Shown here piece by piece: positions 25,398-33,416 of a DNA stretch of 64,000 bases (within the stretch, counting starts at the first letter, position 1; each line of letters starts with the position of its first letter). Under the pieces are notes generated by a model. The model made no database searches and was not told the origin of the DNA. It saw only the letters and a program-made list of their open reading frames with translations. Source of the stretch: Peteryoungia rhizophila (GTDB lineage Bacteria; Pseudomonadota; Alphaproteobacteria; Rhizobiales; Rhizobiaceae); contig NZ_STGT01000009.1 in NCBI RefSeq assembly GCF_004912145.1, forward strand, positions 1-64,000, in the 5' to 3' direction. Both the position numbers and the translations under genes were made by a program.

Positions 25398-26708
25398 TCA
25401 AAGGTCTTCGAGCAGTTCGTTGACGCGGCTTTCGGCGGAGGTGAGTGCCTCCTCGATCGACTTGTCACCATTGACGGCAGCACCGATCTCTTCGCCGATG
25501 ATGTCCTGGATCGGGAACTGGCGCTGAACTTCGGCCGGCAGAGAGCGGCCGGTTTCGGCGATCTTCGCGATGTTGTCGCGATGCGGCAGTGCCTTGAATT
25601 CTGCCATGTCGAAGACGGCCTTGGCTGCCGGCAGGTGACCGGTGCGGGCCCATTGGAAGTCATTTTCGGCGAGGAACTTGAACAGCTTGCCGACGGCATC
25701 GATCTGCTCTGGCGAACGGTCCTTTTTCGGCATCACCCAGCTGTGGCCGTCGGCATAGGTGCTATCCTGGCCGGCAAAGAGCTGGGGCACGGGATAGACG
25801 GTGTAGCCGTTGGAAAGCGCTGTGCCTTCCTTTTCCGACTGCGCGACATAATCGCCGATCAGCCAGGTGCCGTTGACAGCAATGCCACCCTCACCGTTCG
25901 CAAATCCCGAAACCGCGGCCGCATAGTCGAGGCCGGTCGTCGAGATGCCTTCATCCTTCGTCGCCTTCATCAGTTCGACGGCAGCTATGGCTTCCGGAGT
26001 GTTGAGCTTGATTGACATCGGATCGGCGAAGAAATCCGAATTCTGCTGCTGCAGCAGGGTGTAGAGAATGCGCGCATAGGACGCCGTCTCGTTCGCCATG
26101 ATCTGGATGAGATAGGGTTTGCCGGTCTTTTCGGTAAACTGCTTGCCCTGGGCGATCAGCTCTTCGCCGGATTTGGGCAAGATCGGCGTACCGTCCGCAT
26201 TGACGAGGCCCGCTTCCTTCATCAGGTTCAGGTTGACATGGAACAGCATGGTCCAGTTGTCGAAGGGCAGGCCGAAAAGCTGACCTTCCTTGGTGACGCC
26301 GTTGCGGCCGGCATCGGTGAAGCTCTCGGGCGAAACACCTTGGGCTGCCAGCACTTCGTCGATCGGTTCGATCAGGCCGCGGCTCTGATAGTCGGAAATC
26401 GCCGAATAGTGCATCGAGACGACGTCGGGGGCTGCACCCGAGGCGAGCTGCGCGTTGAGCTGATCGTAGCCCGGCCATTCCACCGTCGTGATGTTCACGT
26501 CGATATCAGGATTGTCGGCCTCGAACTTGTTGACGAGAGCGGTAATGATACCGCATTCGCCCACGGCAGCCGAGACATCGGTGACATTTCCATATTCTGC
26601 TTCGCAGGCGCCGAAGAAGCGCTGCAATTCGATCGTGGTCTGTGCCTGCGCAGAGGCGCCATAACCCAGCGCGATCGTTGCGACCGTGGTCAATAGAATG
26701 CGTTTCAT
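25398..26708 (-). CDS. ABC transporter substrate-binding protein, family 1 (carbohydrate)
   Basis: A 436-residue exported protein. Its signal peptide is cleaved near ASAQAQ (about 20-23), and the fold is MalE/UgpB-like: VNKFEADNPDIDVNITTVEWPGYDQLNAQLASGAAPDVVSMH pattern, LFGLPFDNWTMLFHVNLNLMKEAGL and GEGGIAVNGTWLIGDY. The upstream genes encode two permeases, a MalK-type ATPase and an arabinofuranosidase, so arabinose-containing oligosaccharides are the likely cargo. It is the last gene of the operon. Confidence 0.92.
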   Translation of the reverse strand: MKRILLTTVATIALGYGASAQAQTTIELQRFFGACEAEYGNVTDVSAAVGECGIITALVNKFEADNPDIDVNITTVEWPGYDQLNAQLASGAAPDVVSMHYSAISDYQSRGLIEPIDEVLAAQGVSPESFTDAGRNGVTKEGQLFGLPFDNWTMLFHVNLNLMKEAGLVNADGTPILPKSGEELIAQGKQFTEKTGKPYLIQIMANETASYARILYTLLQQQNSDFFADPMSIKLNTPEAIAAVELMKATKDEGISTTGLDYAAAVSGFANGEGGIAVNGTWLIGDYVAQSEKEGTALSNGYTVYPVPQLFAGQDSTYADGHSWVMPKKDRSPEQIDAVGKLFKFLAENDFQWARTGHLPAAKAVFDMAEFKALPHRDNIAKIAETGRSLPAEVQRQFPIQDIIGEEIGAAVNGDKSIEEALTSAESRVNELLEDL

Positions 26709-26785
26709 GCTGTCTCACTCCCTTTTGTCGGGTCCGCTGACCCTGTTGAACTTGACCGACCGGCTCCTCCCCGGGCGGGCAGGCT

Positions 26786-27637
26786 TTACTTCACGGCACC
26801 ACCTGAAACGGCAGTGACGATGTGTTTCTGGAAGATCACGTAGACGATGAGTGCCGGCACACTGGCGAACACCGCCTGTGCCGCCAGGAAGCCAAGGCCC
26901 TCGCTCTGAGCGAAGTTGGATTGCGACGAGGCAAGCCCGACTGTCAGCGTGTACATTTCCTTCTTTGTCGCCGAAATCAGTGGCCACCAATAGTCGTTCC
27001 AGCCGCCCAGGAAGGTGAAGATGCCGAGTGTCGCCTGCGCCGGAAGGGTCTGCGGCAGCATGACCTTCCAGAAGATGCGCCATTGCGAGGCGTTGTCGAG
27101 CAGGGCCGCTTCGTCGATTTCCTTCGGGATCGCGCGGAAGAACTGCGTCATCAGGAACACGCCGAAGGCACCCGACAGGCCCGGCAGCATCAGCCCGAGA
27201 TAGCTGTTGTGCAGGCCGAACCAGTTGAACATCTGGTGGCGCGCGATGATGACGGCCTGTTCCGGCACCGCGAGTCCGAATAGCACGATGATGAAGAGCG
27301 TTCGGCGGAAGGGGAACTCGAGCCGCGCGAAGCCATAGCCGGCCAGTGACGAGAGCACCAGCACCATGAGCGTCTGTCCTGTGGCGACGACGAGGCTGTT
27401 GAAGAACCAGCCGAAGACCTGCGAGGAATGCCAGATGTTGAGGTAGTTGGCGATCGTATAGGGCGCGCGGAAGACCGAGTCCGTGCCGATCATCAGATCC
27501 TGGTTGCTCTTGATCGAAAGCCCGACCAGCCAGGCCACCGGCGCCATCATGACGACGGAGAGCAAAGCCGCACCCCAGAGCAGCGGCCGGTTGGCCGTCA
27601 GAACTTCCGGCTTGTAGGTGTCGTTCGACTGGCTCAT
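26786..27637 (-). CDS. carbohydrate ABC transporter permease, MalG type
   Basis: A 283-residue membrane protein with six hydrophobic segments and the MalG-type EAA loop (EIDEAALLDNASQWRIFWKVMLPQ; key residues E-A-A-L-D) in its second half. It overlaps the upstream permease by 4 nt (ATGA). It forms the importer channel with that permease. Confidence 0.93.
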   Translation of the reverse strand: MSQSNDTYKPEVLTANRPLLWGAALLSVVMMAPVAWLVGLSIKSNQDLMIGTDSVFRAPYTIANYLNIWHSSQVFGWFFNSLVVATGQTLMVLVLSSLAGYGFARLEFPFRRTLFIIVLFGLAVPEQAVIIARHQMFNWFGLHNSYLGLMLPGLSGAFGVFLMTQFFRAIPKEIDEAALLDNASQWRIFWKVMLPQTLPAQATLGIFTFLGGWNDYWWPLISATKKEMYTLTVGLASSQSNFAQSEGLGFLAAQAVFASVPALIVYVIFQKHIVTAVSGGAVK

Positions 27638-28515
27638 GCGCCGTCCTCCGTCTTGCGCGAGGACACGACATATTGCGCCATGGCCGCCACGAGGATGATG
27701 AGGAAGAGGTACTGTGAGGCGGCCGCTGCTCGACCCACATCCCAGCGAACGAAGCCGACTTCGTAGATATACATAACGAGCGGACGAGACGACCCGTTTG
27801 GACCGCCGTTAGTCATCAACTGCGCCTGCCCGAAGAGCTGAAACTGAAAGACGATCTGGATGATCGTCACCAGCATGATGGTGCGGGCGATCGAGGGCAG
27901 GGTGATCCGCGTCAGCACGCGCCATGGCTTCGCATTGTCGAGCGCTGCTGCCTCGTAAAGATCCTGCGGAACCTGCTGGAGCGCGGCGAGGAACAGCATC
28001 ATCGGCAGGCCCACGCACCACCAGACGGTGGCGACGCCGACGGCGAAGAGTGACCAGCCCTTGGTCGAAATGAAGTTGATCTGGTCCAAGCCCGCTTGAG
28101 CGAACAACACGGACAGGAGGCCGTCGCTCGGAATGAAGACGAAACGCCAGATCAGGGTAACGATCGTGACCGATAACACCGAGGACGAGAAGAACAGGCC
28201 GCGGAAGAAACTGGTCGTGCGCGTGGTCCGGTTTAACGCCAGGGCCAGGAAGAGGCCGAGGCCAACCAGAGTGGGTACGCTCACCAGCACGAAGACGATC
28301 GTGTTGCGCAGGGCCTGCAGAAAAACTGCGTCTCCTGCTACACGGATGTAGTTTGTCAGGCCGACGAAGCGGCCGGGACCGAAGAGATCCACCTTGTGCA
28401 GGCTGAGCCACATGCCCCAGAAGAGCGGGAACACGAGAAGGGCGATGAAGACCAGCAGATAAGGAAGGATGAAGAGCCCATGGCTCCACTGACTGCGGCG
28501 ATAGCTCTCTGCCAT
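27634..28515 (-). CDS. carbohydrate ABC transporter permease, MalF/UgpA type
   Basis: A 293-residue membrane protein with about six segments. The EAA loop reads QDLYEAAALDNAKPWRVLTRITLP and is followed by SIARTIMLVTIIQ. The start at 28515 was chosen because it lies one base after the ATPase stop and leaves a typical charged N-terminus (MAESYRRSQW); an ATG at 28548 would overlap the ATPase gene. It partners the MalG-type permease. Confidence 0.92.
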   Translation of the reverse strand: MAESYRRSQWSHGLFILPYLLVFIALLVFPLFWGMWLSLHKVDLFGPGRFVGLTNYIRVAGDAVFLQALRNTIVFVLVSVPTLVGLGLFLALALNRTTRTTSFFRGLFFSSSVLSVTIVTLIWRFVFIPSDGLLSVLFAQAGLDQINFISTKGWSLFAVGVATVWWCVGLPMMLFLAALQQVPQDLYEAAALDNAKPWRVLTRITLPSIARTIMLVTIIQIVFQFQLFGQAQLMTNGGPNGSSRPLVMYIYEVGFVRWDVGRAAAASQYLFLIILVAAMAQYVVSSRKTEDGA

Positions 28516-28516
28516 G

Positions 28517-29611
28517 TCAGTCCGCCTCCCTGCGATAGGCGCGGCCATCGGCGCCGAAGAGATGGAAGGAATGCGGATCGGCTGAGACCATCACGCGGTC
28601 GCCGGCCTTGATCAGGGAACGGCCGTCGGCTTCCACCACAAGCTTGCTACCATCATTGAGCACGCCATAGACGAGCGAACGATCGCCGAGCCGCTCGACC
28701 ACTTCAGCGGTCAGCGGTATGCCAGCGTCGCCCGTGATGACGGTGATGTCTTCTGCGCGAATGCCGAGGGTGGCGCCTTCGGGGTTAGAACCTTCAGGGA
28801 CCTCGAAGCCCGTTTCGACGCGTCCCAGACCCGCAGTTGTCACCGCGAGGCTGGCACCTCCCGGTGTCCAGCTGGTGACGGGCAGGAAGTTCATGGCCGG
28901 TGAACCGATGAAGCTTGCGACGAACTTGCTGGTCGGACGCTGGTAAACATCCATCGGCGTGCCGATCTGCTCGATCTTGCGTTCGTTCATGATGACGATC
29001 CGGTCTGCCAGCGTCATCGCCTCGACCTGGTCGTGGGTGACGAAAATCATCGTCGAGCCGAGGCGGTGGTGCAGTTGCGCCAGTTCGAGGCGCGTGCGGC
29101 CGCGCAATGCTGCGTCGAGGTTGGACAGCGGTTCGTCGAACAGGAAGGCCTTGGGTTCCTTGACGATGGCGCGGCCGATCGCAACGCGCTGGCGCTGGCC
29201 GCCCGAGAGTTTCTGAGGTTTCCGATCGAGCAGGTGGCCGATTTCGAGGGTCTCGGCGGCGGCCAGCACGCGGCTCTCGATCTCGCCCTTTGCCATGCCG
29301 ATGTTTTCGAGCCCGAAGGACATGTTCTGCTTCACGGTCATATGCGGATAGAGCGCATAGGACTGGAAGACCATTGCGACCCCGCGCTTGCCTGGGGGCA
29401 AGGTATCGACGCGCTGGCCGGCTACCGAAATGGTGCCCGCCGTCACGTCTTCGAGGCCCGCAATCATGCGCAGCAGGGTGGACTTGCCGCAGCCCGAGGG
29501 GCCAAGAAAGACCAAGAATTCACCCGCCCCGATGGACAATGAAATGTCCTCGAGCACGGTGAGTGCGCCGTAGCGCTTTGTGACGTTGTCAATTTCAATC
29601 GAAGCCGACAT
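28517..29611 (-). CDS. ABC transporter ATP-binding protein, MalK/UgpC type
   Basis: A 364-residue ATPase. It has Walker A GPSGCGKST (about 38-46), Q-loop VFQSYALYPHMTV, signature LSGGQRQRVAIGRAIV, Walker B AFLFDEPLSNLD and H-loop VTHDQVEAM. A C-terminal TOBE/MalK regulatory domain begins around residue 240 (IGSPAMNFLPV, TLGIRAEDI). It energises the two permeases that follow. Confidence 0.95.
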   Translation of the reverse strand: MSASIEIDNVTKRYGALTVLEDISLSIGAGEFLVFLGPSGCGKSTLLRMIAGLEDVTAGTISVAGQRVDTLPPGKRGVAMVFQSYALYPHMTVKQNMSFGLENIGMAKGEIESRVLAAAETLEIGHLLDRKPQKLSGGQRQRVAIGRAIVKEPKAFLFDEPLSNLDAALRGRTRLELAQLHHRLGSTMIFVTHDQVEAMTLADRIVIMNERKIEQIGTPMDVYQRPTSKFVASFIGSPAMNFLPVTSWTPGGASLAVTTAGLGRVETGFEVPEGSNPEGATLGIRAEDITVITGDAGIPLTAEVVERLGDRSLVYGVLNDGSKLVVEADGRSLIKAGDRVMVSADPHSFHLFGADGRAYRREAD

Positions 29612-29638
29612 GGTTTCTCCTCCCCGTCGTCGATTGGT

Positions 29639-31147
29639 TTACTGGCCGAGCCGGATCATCCGGTAGCTGAGCGGCGCGATCTCTCCCTTGAGGCGTCCGC
29701 TCTCGACCGTGATGCCGCTACCGTCGACCGGAGCGACGGTCTGCTTGTCGGGACCGTTCACTGCCTTCAGCGCATGACCCGCGATCACCTTGTCCATGAT
29801 CACCTTCCGGTCGCCGAAGCCTTCGAGCGCGACATCGAGCGCGACGGCGTCGGTCTCGTGGCGGTTGACGATGAAGAGGGTGAGCGCACCGTCGGTGTCG
29901 CTCTCGACCGCAGAGACGTCGAGATAGGGCACGGCGTCTGCAAAGTCGGTCGCATAAACAGGGCAGTCGATCGACAGCTGGTAGGAGGTGCCGCGGCCGT
30001 AACGCGATGCAAAGAGGTAGGGATAGTAGGTCGTCTGGCGCCAGGCCGGACCGCCGGGCACGGTCATGATCGGCGCGATGACGTTGACGAGCTGCGCCAG
30101 GCAACCGACCTTCACCACGTCTGCGCGGCGAATGAAGGTGTTGAGGATGCAGCCGACCTGCAGCACGTCTTCGAAATTGTAGATGTCTTCGAGCAGTTCC
30201 GGCGCATGCGGCCAGCCATCACGGCCTTCCAAAACCTTCCGGTCGGCTTCATTGGAATGGTACCAGACGTTCCACTCGTCGAAGCTGATATAGACGTCCT
30301 TCTTCGAGCGCTTCTTCGCCTTGGTGACGCGGATGACGGAGGCAATGGTCTCGATATAGTCATCGAGGCGGGCGTTCTGCGCCAGATAGGCTGCGGTATC
30401 GCCGGCGTGGTTCTCGAAATACATGTGCAGGCTGATGTAGTCGACGCTGTCATAGGTGTAGTCGAGGACGGTGGCTTCCCAGGCCGGATAGGTCGGCATC
30501 TTGGGAGAAGAGGAGCCGCAGACGACGAGTTCGATCGACTTGTCGAAGGCGCGCATGGCCTTGGCGGTCTCGAAGGCGACCCGGCCATACTCCTCGGCGG
30601 TCTTCTGGCCGATCTGCCAGGGACCGTCCATCTCGTTGCCGAGGCACCAGAGCTTGACGTTCCACGGCTCTTCGCGCCCGTTCTTGCGGCGCAGATCCGA
30701 CCAGTAACTGCCGCCTGGGTGATTGACATATTCGAGGAAGGCGCGGGCTTCATCCAGACCGCGCGAGCCGAGGTTCACGGCCAACATCATCTCGGTGTTG
30801 GCAGCCTTTGCCCAGTCGGCGAACTCGTGGATGCCGACCTGATTGGATTCCGAGGTATGCCAGGCGAGGTCGAGGCGAACCGGGCGGTCTTCCTTCGGCC
30901 CGATGCCGTCTTCCCAGTTATAGGCCGAAACGAAATTGCCGCCGGGATAGCGCACGACGGGAACGTCAAGTTCGCGCACGAGATCGATGACGTCCTGACG
31001 CATGCCGTTCTCGTCGGCAGTCGGGTGATTAGGCTCGTAAATACCGGTGTAGACCGCGCGGCCGAGATGCTCGACGAACGAGCCATAAAGGCGCGGATCG
31101 ATCGTGCTGATTTTATAGTCGCGGTGAACGGTGCCGACAGCCCGCAT
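29639..31147 (-). CDS. alpha-L-arabinofuranosidase, glycoside hydrolase family 51
   Basis: A 502-residue intracellular GH51 enzyme (no signal peptide), the usual length. It releases arabinofuranose from arabino-oligosaccharides. The acid/base is Glu172 in LGNEMDGPWQ and the nucleophile Glu291 in SFDEWNVWY; VRYPGGNFVSAYNWEDGIGP near residues 65-84 is also diagnostic. The start at 31147 has GGAGG 8 nt upstream. Located between the regulator and the importer, it digests what the importer brings in. Arabinan or arabinoxylan fragments from plant walls are the likely source. Confidence 0.96.
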   Translation of the reverse strand: MRAVGTVHRDYKISTIDPRLYGSFVEHLGRAVYTGIYEPNHPTADENGMRQDVIDLVRELDVPVVRYPGGNFVSAYNWEDGIGPKEDRPVRLDLAWHTSESNQVGIHEFADWAKAANTEMMLAVNLGSRGLDEARAFLEYVNHPGGSYWSDLRRKNGREEPWNVKLWCLGNEMDGPWQIGQKTAEEYGRVAFETAKAMRAFDKSIELVVCGSSSPKMPTYPAWEATVLDYTYDSVDYISLHMYFENHAGDTAAYLAQNARLDDYIETIASVIRVTKAKKRSKKDVYISFDEWNVWYHSNEADRKVLEGRDGWPHAPELLEDIYNFEDVLQVGCILNTFIRRADVVKVGCLAQLVNVIAPIMTVPGGPAWRQTTYYPYLFASRYGRGTSYQLSIDCPVYATDFADAVPYLDVSAVESDTDGALTLFIVNRHETDAVALDVALEGFGDRKVIMDKVIAGHALKAVNGPDKQTVAPVDGSGITVESGRLKGEIAPLSYRMIRLGQ

Positions 31148-31164
31148 GTGCATTTCCTCCAACC

Positions 31165-31183
31165 ATATCCGTTTATCGGATAT
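31165..31183. promoter_or_regulatory. operator-like inverted repeat upstream of the arabinofuranosidase operon
   Basis: ATATCCG, 5 bp, CGGATAT lies 18 bp upstream of the GH51 start and downstream of the candidate -10 at 31201. Bound repressor there would block transcription. The ArsR-like regulator encoded directly upstream is the natural candidate. Confidence 0.6.
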
Positions 31184-31200
31184 CTATCGTATTTGAGGAT

Positions 31201-31228
31201 ATGATACACGGGATCGACCGGAGGTCAA
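31201..31228 (-). promoter_or_regulatory. candidate sigma-70 promoter of the arabinoside operon
   Basis: On the minus strand TTGACC (31228-31223) and TATCAT (31206-31201) are separated by 16 nt. The operator-like repeat begins 17 bp further downstream. Confidence 0.6.
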
Positions 31229-31261
31229 TCCGGCAATATCCAGGGGCAAATGGTGGGTGTG

Positions 31262-32182
31262 TCAGGTCTTGATGCGCAGGACGATATCCTGGTCGTAATT
31301 ACCGAAGCCGCGGCCGAAGATATTGATTCCACCGGGATGTTCGGCCGTCTCCGGGACCTCGATCCTGAGCCGGATCGACCGGTGATCGAGCAGTTCCAGA
31401 TCATTGAGCTTGGTATCTGAGACTCGCATGCCGTCGATGAATGTACCGCCATCAGTGATGCGGAAGCTCTTCAGCACCCCATACTGGCTGCCCCTCAACT
31501 TCCACCAGTCCGGCGTGAACTTGCCGCGCCGGTCGCCGAAGTCGCCGGGCGAGGTCCAGGTCGCGACCGCCTTGCCGTTGATCGAAATTGTGATGTCCGA
31601 AGGCCAGTTGTCGGATGTGCCCGGCACCTCGGAAGAAAGCTCCATCAGAACCTCCAGTTCCCTGATCGGAGCCCCCTTGATCCTTGCATTGTTGGGGAAC
31701 TGGTAGTCCACATAGCCGCGCGTGAACCACAGCAATCCAGCCTTCATACGGTCAGGAGAAAGGAAGGTATCGGGGCTGTCGAGATAGCCGATTATCGCAT
31801 CTGGCCCGCACATGCCACAGGGGGCGTAGACGTCATACCCGCTATAGAGGCCGACGGGCATCGATACCTCTATCGCCTCGTCGGACGCCTCGTTCGGGCG
31901 TGTGAAGGAGAGAACGATCTCGTCATGCACCGCATGGCAGATCTTCTGGCTGCCCTTGCGTGCCTTCTGCACTTCGGTCCGGATGAGGCCCGCCTCTTCC
32001 ATCTGGTTGAGATGGGTGGAAGTCGTCGATTGCGGCAGGTCCAGCACCTCGGCGATCTCGTTGACGTTGAGAGGCCCGCGGGCGTGCAACAGTTCGAGGA
32101 TCGCCAGTCGCGCCGGTGCCGCGAGGCATTTAAGGACTTCCTTGCCGTCTTCCGGCGTGATCATGAGAAACCGGCTGCTCAA
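31262..32182 (-). CDS. ArsR-like winged-helix regulator with a large C-terminal domain
   Basis: A 306-residue protein. The first 90 residues are an ArsR-type winged helix (VLKCLAAPARLAILELLHARGPLNVNEIAEVLDLPQSTTSTHLNQME pattern). The rest is an unusual domain of about 210 residues with a CGMCGP motif (about 122-127) and a beta-rich, carbohydrate-module-like look (ELEVLMELSSEVPGT, ITISINGKAVATW, INIFGRGFGNYDQDI). Most ArsR proteins are about 100 residues. The gene lies directly upstream of, and in line with, the GH51 operon, so I infer arabinose-responsive control. Confidence 0.75.
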   Translation of the reverse strand: MSSRFLMITPEDGKEVLKCLAAPARLAILELLHARGPLNVNEIAEVLDLPQSTTSTHLNQMEEAGLIRTEVQKARKGSQKICHAVHDEIVLSFTRPNEASDEAIEVSMPVGLYSGYDVYAPCGMCGPDAIIGYLDSPDTFLSPDRMKAGLLWFTRGYVDYQFPNNARIKGAPIRELEVLMELSSEVPGTSDNWPSDITISINGKAVATWTSPGDFGDRRGKFTPDWWKLRGSQYGVLKSFRITDGGTFIDGMRVSDTKLNDLELLDHRSIRLRIEVPETAEHPGGINIFGRGFGNYDQDIVLRIKT

Positions 32183-32297
32183 TAAACTTACTCCCCAGTC
32201 ACCAGATCTGTATCAGAAATCTGGGTTTGAACAACCGGATTTTGTGAGGGTTCAATGACGGGCGTAGCGAAGGCGCAAGTTGATGATCAGGCTGACC

Positions 32298-33416
32298 TTA
32301 CCCTGTGTGGACCAAAACCTCGCTTGTGATGGGCTGCTTGAAAGCAACGTCTGACGAGAAATTGCTTCCTGAAATCCCGAGAACGAGATCGACGTGCAGG
32401 CCCGCCATCTGCAAGTCCTCGATCAAGGCGGCGACGGCTCCTGAGGCAGCCGCATCTCCGGCTCTCAGCAGCACCACGCGTTTTCCCGTCCGTGCCAGTC
32501 CCGCCACCAGTTGGCGCAGATTGAGTTCGCTCCCGGTCGCATTTTCGTCGACCGCGCCGACAAGCATGCGTTTGGCCTCCCGCCGTGCCAGTTCCAGCAC
32601 GTCGGAAGAAACGCCGTCATCGAAAAGGATGAGGTCGGCCGCCTGCAGGCAGCGAACGGCCTTGAGCGTCAACAGTTCCGCATCGCCAGGGCCGGCACCG
32701 ACGATGGTGACAGACCCCGAAAGCGGCAGGCTGCAGAGCGTCTCGACATCGGAAATCAGACCCTGCCGATCGTCCTCGCCGGGCACCTTCGTCGATGAGA
32801 AGCAGCGGTCGACGAAGCGCTCCCAGAAGGCGCGGCGTTTCGGCCCCGGCTCCAGTTGGCTGTTCACCGTCGCGCGAACGGTCTGCGCCAGCATGGCCCA
32901 GTCCTTGAGCGACGGAGGCAGCAGCGTCTCCACCCGTCTGCGAATGGCCTGGGCGAGGATCGGAGCCGCCCCATCCGTCGAGATGGACAGGATGACGGGC
33001 GAGCGATTGACGATGGAGCCGAATTGGAACTGGCAATAGGCGGGCTTGTCGATGACGTTGAACGGTACGCCGGCCGCGCGCGCCGCACAGGAAAAGGCGC
33101 GGGCCTCGTCGTCGCTGTCGCAATCAGCGATGGCCATGGAGGCCCCGTGAAACATGCCGATATGCCAGGGCTGGTTCAGTATCGTGACCTTCTCCGCAAT
33201 AACCAGATCCTGCATGGCTGCGCCGATCCCCTCGGCTTCGGCGTAGACATCGACCAGTGCGCCGCAGGCTGCCAGAAGTTCGGCCTTCCAGGCGGCCGCA
33301 TCCGATCCCCCGGCAATGACCACCCGTTTTTCGGAGAGGTTCCAGAAGACCGGAAGCTTGGCCAGCGGTTCGATCCGGCCAGCTTCGTCACTCTGCGGCG
33401 AGGAGCGCTTGCGCAT
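32298..33416 (-). CDS. siroheme synthase-like protein (CysG N-half plus incomplete methyltransferase domain)
   Basis: A 372-residue protein. Residues about 20-215 match the precorrin-2 dehydrogenase/ferrochelatase half of CysG (VVIAGGSDAAAWKAELL, FNVIDKPAYCQFQFGSIV, STDGAAPILAQAIRRRVE). From about 232 a uroporphyrinogen methyltransferase domain begins (VTIVGAGPGDAELLTLKA) but stops after about 140 residues and has RAGDAAASG where active enzymes have GGDPFxFGRG. The methyltransferase is probably inactive, so another SUMT must supply precorrin-2. It overlaps the nitrate reductase gene by 29 nt; siroheme is the cofactor of the NirB made from the same operon. Confidence 0.82.
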   Translation of the reverse strand: MRKRSSPQSDEAGRIEPLAKLPVFWNLSEKRVVIAGGSDAAAWKAELLAACGALVDVYAEAEGIGAAMQDLVIAEKVTILNQPWHIGMFHGASMAIADCDSDDEARAFSCAARAAGVPFNVIDKPAYCQFQFGSIVNRSPVILSISTDGAAPILAQAIRRRVETLLPPSLKDWAMLAQTVRATVNSQLEPGPKRRAFWERFVDRCFSSTKVPGEDDRQGLISDVETLCSLPLSGSVTIVGAGPGDAELLTLKAVRCLQAADLILFDDGVSSDVLELARREAKRMLVGAVDENATGSELNLRQLVAGLARTGKRVVLLRAGDAAASGAVAALIEDLQMAGLHVDLVLGISGSNFSSDVAFKQPITSEVLVHTG

